Source of the DNA: Pardosa pseudoannulata
Lineage: Eukaryota; Arthropoda; Arachnida; Araneae; Lycosidae
Direction: 5' to 3'
Length of the DNA stretch: 64,000 bases
NCBI GenBank assembly: GCA_032207245.1
Contig: CM063502.1
Coordinates: forward strand, 133,789,573-133,853,572
Notes under the pieces: generated by a model
Seen by the model: the letters and a program-made list of their open reading frames with translations, nothing else
What the model was told of the DNA's origin: nothing
Databases searched by the model: none
Shown: positions 55,369 through 64,000 of the stretch, piece by piece
Layout of the letters: each line of letters begins with the position of its first letter
How positions within the stretch are numbered: the first letter of the stretch is position 1
Program-made: the position numbers and the translations under genes

Positions 55369-55892
55369 CAGTCTGTTCCACAGGAGCGTGTCACTCATAA
55401 CTTCGTCAATAGATAGCGCAAAGATACCGGCTTAATTGCATGTGTTCTTCAAACATTAGGGAAGAATGTTTTATGGTTATATTCTTCATTCGATTTGTTT
55501 TGCTGTGTTTAAATCAACAATTCCAAAATGAGTCTGCGTATGCAAGCCGTTTTGAGGCAGTGTTTCTGTGTAACCATTCAAAAGGACCAAAAATGTCTTG
55601 TGCAGCTGCAGCCCGGTACATGAGAAAGTCGGAGTCATTCGTCAAGAAGTGGGTAGCACGTTATAAAGCGGTACATAATGTTGAAAACCTACCGATACGA
55701 GGTAAACGCGGCTCAACGTCAAAATTGAATAATAAAGTGATTCTTGCATATTCGATAATAATGGGGACTGGACAACTTATTAGGTGAAATGCATTTCAGT
55801 TTAATATGCATACTACACGGTATAAATGCATTTTTAACTAATTCGTTTGTATTTTCAGAGAAATAGATGACACGCTCTTATGGAACAGACTG
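55369..55892 (+). mobile_element. 524 bp Tc1-like element with TIRs, inside array unit 1
   Basis: The left end CAGTCTGTTCCACAGGAGCG and the right end (reverse complement CAGTCTGTTCCATAAGAGCG) form TIRs of about 27 bp. TA flanks both sides (55367-55368, 55893-55894). Units 3 and 4 carry the empty site ACACTTACATCAC, so the element's limits are exact. It contains only an N-terminal transposase piece, hence internally deleted and non-autonomous. Confidence 0.9.
55440..55787 (+). pseudogene. Tc1-like transposase, N-terminal DNA-binding part only
   Basis: An ATG-started frame of 115 codons. The central part (MSCAAAARYMRKSESFVKKW, then PIRGKRGSTSK) fits the paired helix-turn-helix of Tc1-family transposases, with the GRP-like basic linker replaced by GKRG. 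The frame ends before any catalytic DDE region. It could still be translated as a DNA-binding fragment, but there is no evidence for expression. Confidence 0.55.
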
Positions 55893-56566
55893 TACATCAC
55901 TTTAAAAGGAAACGGCTCATTTATTACTTAACAGTTGGCAGTTTTACTCTCTCCTTGGGGGTGTTCTGCTTGGTCTCTGTTTCTAAATGACAAGAACCCA
56001 TTCTTGAGATAAGTCAGTCTTCAACTCTTGTGGTTTCTCGCTTAAAATGAAGCTGCATATAACCTTTAGACATGGACCAGTCTCATATTGGAACGGGGTC
56101 TATTGGACCTAGTAGATGCTTTTCTACAGCAGGGATATGAGTAACAACAACATTCTCCTTAATAAATTTGAAAAAAATGTTTTTAATGCCATGATTTTAT
56201 TCATGTTTTCTAAAAATTATAAGATAATGTCAGCCTACCAAAAATGATTACTTTGTAAAGATGGGTTATTCGAACAATTTTTTAAAACTGCGGCTTCAAA
56301 ATATTATACTTTCTAATATACTACTTCCCAAACTTGAACAACATTGCGAAGAATTTTAAATTGCTTCTGGATGTATTTTTGATTACTTCTATGTTGATTC
56401 ACTTTGGAACGATTTGCAAATCTGATTTTAATCTTAGAATACGCTAGTTGAGATACATTCGGAAAATACAAGTTATGTAACATTTGATCAAAATCTAAAT
56501 ATTTAATTCGGATACTATATAACACCTGTCCGCTTAAGAAGTTTCAAAAATTTTAGAAGCCAAAAA

Positions 56567-56620
<54 letters not shown>
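56567..56620. repeat. (AT)n at end of array unit 1
   Basis: GTATATAT... tract; the same tract closes each unit (57448-57498, 58326-58360, 59185-59222) with different lengths. Confidence 0.97.
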
Positions 56621-56622
<2 letters not shown>

Positions 56623-57444
56623 CTATAAAATAAGTTTTATATAAAATTACTAGTTTTATATAAAAAATACAAAACTAGTGTAATAACATAAATCAATATT
56701 TTTGAAATTTTCAAGTGCAAAACTTTAAATATCTCCATATAAAATAAAATACACTTATATCACTTTCAAAGGAAACGGCTCATTAAACTACTTAATAGTT
56801 GGCAATTTTATTCTTTCTTTAGGGGTGTTCTTCTTCGTCTTTGCATCTAAATGACTAGAACCTATTCTTGAGGTAAGTCTGTCTTCATTTCTTGTGGTTC
56901 CTTGCTTAAAATGAAGCTGCATTTAACCTTTAGACATGAACCAGTCTCATATTGCGACGGAGTCTATTGGACCTGGTGGATGCTTTCCTACACCAGGGAT
57001 ATGAGTAACAACAACACTCTCCTCAATAAATTTGAAAAAAAGATGTTTTTAGGCCATGTTTTTTATTTCTTGAAAATTGAAAACACGGATAAAAATTATA
57101 AGATGATGCCAGCCTACCAAAAATGATTACTTTGTAAAGATGGGTTATTCGAACAATTTTTTAAAACTACGCTTCAAAATATTATACTTTCTAATATACT
57201 ACTTCCCAAACTTGAACAACTTTTTGCGGAATTTTAAATTGCTTCTGGATGTATTTTTGATTACTTCTATGTTGATTCACTTTGGAACGATTTGCAAATC
57301 TGATTTTAATCTTAGAATACGCTAGTTGAAATACATTCGGAAAATACAAGTTATGTAACATTTGATCAAAATCTAAATATTTAATTCGGATACTATATAA
57401 CACCTGTCCGCTTAAGAAGTTTCAAAAATTTTAAAAGCCAAAAA

Positions 57445-57500
<56 letters not shown>

Positions 57501-58322
57501 CTATAAAATAAGTTTTATATAAAATTACTAGTTTTATATAAAAAATACAAAACTAGTGTAATAACATAAATCAATATTTTTTAAATTTTCAAGTGCAAAA
57601 CTTTAAATATCTCCATATAAAATAAAATACACTTACATCACTTTCAAAGGAAACGGCTCATTAAACTACTTAATAGTTGGCAATTTTATTCTTTCTTTAG
57701 GGGTGTTCTTCTTCGTCTTTGCATCTAAATGACTAGAACCTATTCTTGAGGTAAGTCTGTCTTCATTTCTTGTGGTTCCTTGCTTAAAATGAAGCTGCAT
57801 TTAACCTTTAGACATGAACCAGTCTCATATTGCGACGGAGTCTATTGGACCTGGTGGATGCTTTCCTACACCAGGGATATGAGTAACAACAACACTCTCC
57901 TCAATAAATTTGAAAAAAAGATGTTTTTAGGCCATGTTTTTTATTTCTTGAAAATTGAAAACACGGATAAAAATTATAAGATGATGCCAGCCTACCAAAA
58001 ATGATTACTTTGTAAAGATGGGTTATTCGAACAATTTTTTAAAACTACGCTTCAAAATATTATACTTTCTAATATACTACTTCCCAAACTTGAACAACTT
58101 TTTGCGGAATTTTAAATTGCTTCTGGATGTATTTTTGATTACTTCTATGTTGATTCACTTTGGAACGATTTGCAAATCTGATTTTAATCTTAGAATACGC
58201 TAGTTGAAATACATTCGGAAAATACAAGTTATGTAACATTTGATCAAAATCTAAATATTTAATTCGGATACTATATAACACCTGTCCGCTTAAGAAGTTT
58301 CAAAAATTTTAAAAGCCAAAAA

Positions 58323-58362
<40 letters not shown>

Positions 58363-59182
58363 CTATAAAATAAGTTTTATATAAAATTACTAGTTTTATA
58401 TAAAAAATACAAAACTAGTGTAATAACATAAATCCATATTTTTTAAATTTTCAAGTGCAAAACTTTAAATATCTCCATATAAAATAAAATACACTTACAT
58501 CACTTTCAAAGGAAACGGCTCATTAAACAACTTAACAATTGGCAATTTTATTCTCTCTTTAGGGGTGTTCTTCTTGGTCTCTGCTTTTAAATGACTAGAA
58601 CCTATTCTTGAGGTAAGTCTTCAATTCTTGTGGTTCCTCGCTTAAAATGAAGCTGCATATAACCTTTAGACATGAACCAGTCTCATATTGCGACGGGGTC
58701 TATTGGACCTGGTGGATGCTTTCCTACACCAGGGATATGAGTAACAACACTGTCCTTAATAAATTTGAAAAGAAAAAATGTTTTTAGGCCATGTTTTCTA
58801 TTTCTTGAAAATAGAAAACACGGATAAAAATTATAAGATGATGTCAGCTTACCAAAAATGATTACTTTGTAAAGATGGGTTATTCGAACAATTTTTTAAA
58901 ACTGCGGCTTCAAAATATTATACTTTCTAATATACTACTTCCCAAACTTGAACAACTTTTTGCAGAATTTTAAATTGCTTCTGGATGTATTTTTGATTAC
59001 TTCTATGTTGATTTACTTTGAAACGATTTGAAAATCTGATTTTAATCTTAGAATACGCTAGTTGAGATATATTCGGAAAATACAAGTTATGTAACATCTG
59101 ATTAAAATCTAAATATTTAATTCGGATGATATATAACACCTGTCTTCTTAAGAAGTTTAAAAAATTTTAAAAGCCAAAAAAA

Positions 59183-59224
<42 letters not shown>

Positions 59225-59825
59225 CTACTATTAATTCCCATTATACTAAAAGTAATGTATTGAAAAATCTCTTCTAAATTTCTAGTTACAGAGTATATTC
59301 TATAAGCTCATAAATTGTTTAATTTCATGGGTTTTTCTGTCAAAATTATAATTTTCACCATGATTCGTGAGACATGATTGATTTATTATACATTTTAATA
59401 TATGTGATAAATCAATCTACTTGAAATTTATCATCTTTGAATTTGTGTTTTTTATCTGAGTCTATATAACGAGGGTATTCTAGCATTTTAAAGTTTTTAA
59501 AGACTAAAATTAAATTTAATGCTGCTCATTTTTTTTTTTCAATTTCAAATCAACTTTTAAAATAGATGTTGGCCTCAGATTTATTTCGTAGATAATTCGT
59601 TCTACAAACAACAAGCATATGGTTAAATATGTAAAATTTGTAACAGATTTATGTATTAGTTTCTTTCAGTCTAAGTGCAAAAATAATGTTATGTTGGCCT
59701 AGTGTTTGAGAAAGAAGAAATTTAAACTCATTAAAAAACACATGGAGAAATATGTCTTGATTAAATAATTTTATACTATTAAATGCCTAAGGAATACAAC
59801 TGTGAAATCACCTTATCATTTGTAG

Positions 59826-60116
59826 ATATCGAAGACTGCTCCTGAGTCGGCGTCGGTCTCAAACGATGGCGACTCCATTCCTTTTTCTCGTGTTGCTCCA
59901 GAAAATGTCTATCCCGCAAGCAGCGGATACCAGCAACGTTCACCCTCTTCTCTCCTCTCGTATCAATCTTGTCCTCTAAAAAAGTCCGACTACCTCTCGG
60001 AGAAAAAACAGGGGTCCACTCCCAAACGGAGGGGTCAGAATCCCGAAAAACCAACGGGCCTTTCTATTGGTTGGGAGAAGTCTGAAGTTTCTTCTAGTTC
60101 AAACTGGTTCTGTACT
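59826..60116 (+). CDS. Possible orphan exon of an unknown gene
   Basis: A CpG-richer block open for 97 codons, phase 0-0, bounded by an acceptor-like TTTGTAG (ends 59825) and a donor-like GTATGT (60117). The translation is Ser/Pro/Lys-rich (APESASVSNDGDSIPFSRVA, KKSDYLSEKKQGSTPKRRG) with no domain I recognise. It contrasts with its AT-rich surroundings. It could instead be part of a retroelement, or an accident in a GC-richer insert. No neighbouring exon was found. Confidence 0.25.
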
Positions 60117-60760
60117 GTATGTCATTGACGATGGCTCACTAGAAGGGGTAAAAAAAGCTGAGCCGAATGTAACTTATTGTTACACTAAGGATGAAAATTT
60201 TTGTTTTAAGATAAAATTCCGTAAATTAAACAACCCGTAAGTGACACATAATATAATCTATAACTCGTGCTCAACAGTGAATTTTTCTATTACGTTTTTT
60301 AATATGTTAAGAGTTGCAGAAAAATATGTTGTTTTAAATTTTATTTTCAGTTTTTTAACCTTTAAGACTCCTGAGACCACATAATTTGTTGCAACACTCT
60401 TGCTTTCCTTTTCCGTCTTTACTTCATTTTGATATTTTGGTTTTTGATTAGATCCCTGTAAAAATTATAGAGGTTTGGACTTCCCAAAATTGGAACCGAG
60501 ATCAAAATTTAGTTTTAAATGTTACTCATAGTTTTCTTGATGGTAAATTATGACTAATGTTTCAAGTACAGAAGAAGGAATAATTTATTCCAAAATGGAA
60601 CATAAACAGCTTCCCAGGACATTAGTAAACATTTCAATGTCTTTATTAGTCAAACGTATCATTCGACTGTCTTTACAGTACCGATAAACAGCAAGAGTTA
60701 TATGCCCTTCATTTTGTGTTGCTTTTATACATTTCGATATCTCTCAGTTACGACAAAACC

Positions 60761-60840
60761 GGGGTCAGGGGATTAGAATCCCGCTGCTGGCATAGGTGCT
60801 TGTAAACGTTTAGTAAACCTTCAGTCTTCAAGCAGTAGAT
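60761..60840 (+). mobile_element. tRNA-derived SINE, truncated old copy
   Basis: GGGATTAGAATCCCGCTGCTGGCATAGGTGCTTGTAAACG and TTCAAGCAGTAG follow the SINE order from the B box to mid-body. It is cut at 60840, where a full copy begins. Confidence 0.6.
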
Positions 60841-61018
60841 AGCCGAACGATGTCCGATTGGTTAGGGTGCTGGCCTTTGGTACCGGAGTTCGTGGGTTCG
60901 AATCCCACAGTGGAATGGATGTTCGTAGCCGTTCGGAATCGGCTTTAAGCTGTAGGTCCCAGTCTCATTAGCCCTCGTGTTGCAAAAAGTAGACCGCATT
61001 CCTCCAAACCAAACCAAA
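60841..61018 (+). mobile_element. tRNA-derived SINE, nearly full length
   Basis: AGCCGAACGATGTCCGATTGG, B box GGTTCGAATCC, GCCGTTCGGAATCGGCTTTA, then CCTCCAAACCAAACCAAA. It lies directly after the truncated copy, so one probably inserted into the other's body. No clear TSD. Confidence 0.85.
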
Positions 61019-62246
61019 TATCTGTCATAAATAAATAAAATTTGTTTGAAATATTTTATTTAATTTATGAAATCAACTTTCTCATTTAAAGGAAAATTCT
61101 TTCCAACTCTTTATAGTTTAATGAATCTTTCATGAAAAATACAAAAACATTATATTGCTGGGACGGATGGTATACAAGGAAAGACTATGTAAAATAATCT
61201 TTCTCTTAAAAAATATTCCTTTTTATTTACTATTGAAAAATTCACTTGTCCAATCAAAACAATGGAAAGTAGTTACCACCAATAAAAATTTGGGGAGAAT
61301 GGGTAAAAAAATATAAGACTTAATAACAAATTTAAAATTATTTCAAAATATTTGTACTAGGCTTGTAAAACTTCATGAAACTCAAGGATTAAATTATATT
61401 TACAGAATACCATCAAGGCCTGATCCAATGTTCCTTCTGCCCATCATAAGTTATTCACAACCTATAAGTAAAAAATTAATTTAAAGGTGTTAAATTTTAA
61501 CTATATTGTTAAAATTTAATACAGATAAATGCAGTTACCCAATTGTAATGAATTTTGAATATATGTATTCAAAATTTTAATATATACGGCGATTTAGGCC
61601 AAGTATGTGTTTGAGGTTTTGAAAGTTTAAATATTTTTTTTTTTTACCAAATGGCAATATGATCATCGTAATAACTCTTTTGTTGGAAACCCATTCAAGT
61701 ATGCAGCATTTTAGTTTCGAAAATTTTCAAAATTTATTATACAACGAGTGCGTAAATCGGTCTTATTTTTTTCTGCTATTTTGCTATATCCTTTGTCACC
61801 TGTGGAAATTAATCTACAAAAATACTTTTTTTATATATCGATGTTTTAAAGAGTACATTGATTGCTTCGAATTACTCTTTTTCACACTTGCATCGTCGAA
61901 TAATCCTTTCATAGTAAAGTGTGCATTTGGAAGTGTACTATGTACTTATCCCGAGTTGGTGGGGGTAAGTGCGTGAATCGGGCTTGAAACAATTTTGTCC
62001 TGAAGCTGATAATATTTGTTAGGATATCAGAAAAATAACTATACTATTTAAAGAATTAAGAATATAATGAAAGGTAGGCAAGGGAAAATAAAAAGAATTA
62101 ATATAACATTAGTAGCAGATTCGTTATGTTTGGTAGAAGTTGCACTTTGCATCTCATATAGAACTTTTCTTATTCCACGCTATATTTAAAAGCGATTAGA
62201 ATTTTTTATAAACTTACTAATAAACCTTAACCCCTTAATGTGCACT

Positions 62247-62262
62247 CTCGAGTTAACTCGAG
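62247..62262. repeat. Perfect 16 bp palindrome CTCGAGTTAACTCGAG
   Basis: Extended with one mismatch pair to GCAC...GTGC on both sides (62242-62267). A half copy (GTGCACACTCGAG) follows at 62283-62295. TTAACCCC lies 15-20 bases upstream. Confidence 0.95.
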
Positions 62263-62434
62263 CGTGCTAAACTGGCCAAACTGTGCACACTCGAGATAAT
62301 TGGAGCGGCGTTGTACTTTATGTTGCTATAATTTTTCACATTCGAATACAATCGAGAATTGAAAATAACAATGTGAAAATGTGAAAGAAAAAAAAGCAAT
62401 CGTGTTATTGATATTTATCATTTACATGGGATTG

Positions 62435-62437
<3 letters not shown>

Positions 62438-62510
<73 letters not shown>
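62438..62510. repeat. (AT)n followed by poly-T
   Basis: About 58 bp of AT, then 15 T. Confidence 0.98.
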
Positions 62511-62778
62511 CTACTGATCACTTACGACTTATCTCTTCCTTGTGAGCCGCTTTCCAACAGCCTATACATATTCATATTCTGATTCGCTCATTTTTCAATA
62601 TATATTTCACTAAAATATAATGTAAAATAAGATAATTTTTAACTATTTTATTACTAAGTTCTGGCTGTAAAAACATCATTGACTCGAGGCGTCACTTTAT
62701 ATAATTTATTCTTAAGATATGAAACATAAGGGTTTCATATTTAATACCTACGCATCAAGGGATGACACATCATACTGT

Positions 62779-62803
62779 CAATTGGTAGATTGCTTACCAA
62801 TTG
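62779..62803. repeat. Short perfect hairpin
   Basis: CAATTGGTA (62779-62787) pairs with TACCAATTG (62795-62803) around a 7-base loop. Confidence 0.8.
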
Positions 62804-63274
62804 AACAATATACTCTTTTAACAATAATAATAATATTCTAAAAATTAGAAATCATACCAATTTTATAAATATCCAATATACTCAAATTTTGATTATTTTT
62901 GTATTTTTGTAATTTTCTTGGCAAGACTACGTTCTAAATTGTGTTTCTTACATTAAAAAAATTTATCATTTTTGGGCTCCTTTTTTTTTCTTTTCTTTTT
63001 TAAACGTTTACCAATAAATTTAATTTTTTCCTTCTCTGATTCATTCCCTCATACATTTTTCTGAAATTTCCAAGATATGAAAGTAGTTGATACTATACAA
63101 CACAGTAAAAACGTACCGAGTCAAATAGTATGTATTAAAACTTAATGAAACTCCCTATTAAAAACTGAATTCATTGACACTGGAACGGGCGGCATTCTGA
63201 CCCAGATTATGAAAGTAATATTTTTCTTTTTTAATTTTGTTGTATTTCTTTCTTTATTTATTTACTCCTACTTC

Positions 63275-63560
63275 CTCTTACGATGTAAAAGAAGCATTGT
63301 AATCTCGAAATAATTTTTGTATATGGATTTCAACTGAAAAACCCATTTTTACAATGTCTAATATATTTTGACTAGTTTGTGCATTGTCTATACATACGTA
63401 AAAAGAAACTTTAGAGAAACTTTAACTTTGAGACTTTAAGGTTCAAGTACAAAGAAACTTTAACTTTGCAACTTTAAATATCCATTTTGACCATTTCACA
63501 TTTATGCAAACTATCTACATTCGTTTGTAGATTTATTTTGTTTTTTCATCACACACACAT
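63275..63560. repeat. Dispersed repeat (copy of 39890-40135)
   Basis: GTAAAAGAAGCATTGTAATC, then TAAATATCCATTTTGACCAT, in the same order and strand as the intron 20 copy. Confidence 0.45.
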
Positions 63561-63619
63561 CTATATATGTATGTATATATATTTATATATTTATGTATAT
63601 ATAACATACATACTTGTAA

Positions 63620-63784
63620 GACGATGGCCGAATGGTAATAAGCTGCCTTGAGATGCCGGAATCCATGGGTTTGAATTTCTCTACTATCATGGATGTTCGT
63701 ATAAGTTCGGAATCGGTTTTAAGTAGTAAACCCCTGTTTCATTTGCTCATATGTAACAAAATGTATACTGTAGCGCTCCAAGGC
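63620..63784 (+). mobile_element. tRNA-derived SINE, diverged copy
   Basis: GATGGCCGAATGG (A box), GGGTTTGAATTTC (eroded B box), CATGGATGTTCGTA, GTTCGGAATCGG and TGTAGCGCTCCAAGG in family order. It is followed by CA and TA microsatellites. Confidence 0.8.
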
Positions 63785-63795
63785 ATATTTGCTTA

Positions 63796-63919
<124 letters not shown>

Positions 63920-64000
63920 GTATATGTGTGTGTGCATTTTCATAGATAGGTGTCTTTACAGTTGGGAACCTCTAAAAACACTGTGGGAGGAAACTGTTTA

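Larger units (their letters stand above)
55031..59223. repeat. Tandem array of four ~870 bp units
   Basis: Units: 55031-56620 (contains two insertions, about 860 bp without them), 56621-57498 (878 bp), 57499-58360 (862 bp) and 58361-59223 (863 bp). Each starts near CTATAAAATAAGTTTTATAT and ends with AAAAATGTATATAT plus an (AT)n tract of variable length. Units 2 and 3 are almost identical; units 1 and 4 are more diverged. Short open frames recur in each unit but change mostly at amino-acid-altering positions, so coding is not supported. Confidence 0.93.

Noticed and set aside
56313..56525. 70-codon minus-strand gene repeated in every array unit
   Set aside because: The frame recurs only because the DNA is duplicated. 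Differences between units mostly change amino acids, and no domain is visible.
56902..57126. 74-codon + strand gene in the array
   Set aside because: It needs a TTG start. The same stretch in units 1 and 4 is disrupted, and there is no supporting feature.
55031..59223. CRISPR array
   Set aside because: The period is ~870 bp with no short repeat-spacer structure, and the genome is eukaryotic.

Overview
The window is AT-rich eukaryotic nuclear DNA with large introns, GT-AG splicing, many (AT)n microsatellites and abundant decayed mobile elements. The gene content and the transposon families (tRNA-derived SINEs, Tc1/mariner, piggyBac, hAT) point to an arthropod. The repeat style would suit a chelicerate such as a spider, but that assignment is inference.

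Positions 594-41718 hold one complete gene on the + strand. It is a Ste20-family germinal-centre-like kinase orthologous to Drosophila Slik and vertebrate SLK/STK10 (LOK). I could join 22 coding exons with consistent phases into a 1,449-residue protein. The protein has an N-terminal kinase domain (about residues 40-298, all catalytic motifs intact), a long acidic Ser/Asn/Asp/Glu-rich linker (about 331-990, exons 8-12), and a C-terminal coiled-coil PKK-type domain (about 1000-1440). Known relatives phosphorylate ERM proteins such as Moesin at the cell cortex. The 5' flank (1-593) probably holds the promoter or 5' UTR. The ~5.9 kb after the stop codon lacks the microsatellites and transposons seen elsewhere, and looks like a long 3' UTR ending near 47,620.

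The introns are a graveyard of mobile elements: fragments of a tRNA-derived SINE family (some with clear target-site duplications), a second older SINE-like copy, mariner fragments in inverted arrangement (intron 5), a piggyBac transposase fossil (intron 6), an internally deleted mariner with TIRs (intron 7), a second mariner-type element (intron 10), a hAT C-terminal fossil (intron 16), and a 2.36 kb DNA-transposon-like element with terminal inverted repeats (intron 20).

From about 47,640 to the end no recognisable host gene is present. This part contains a hAT C-terminal fossil, a CpG-rich LTR-like patch, and a four-unit ~870 bp tandem array (55,031-59,223). The first unit of the array carries a SINE and a 524 bp Tc1-like element; the neighbouring units preserve the empty target sites. 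A possible orphan exon (59,826-60,116), further SINE copies and microsatellites follow. I saw no CRISPR array, rRNA, bona fide tRNA gene or prokaryotic-type system.
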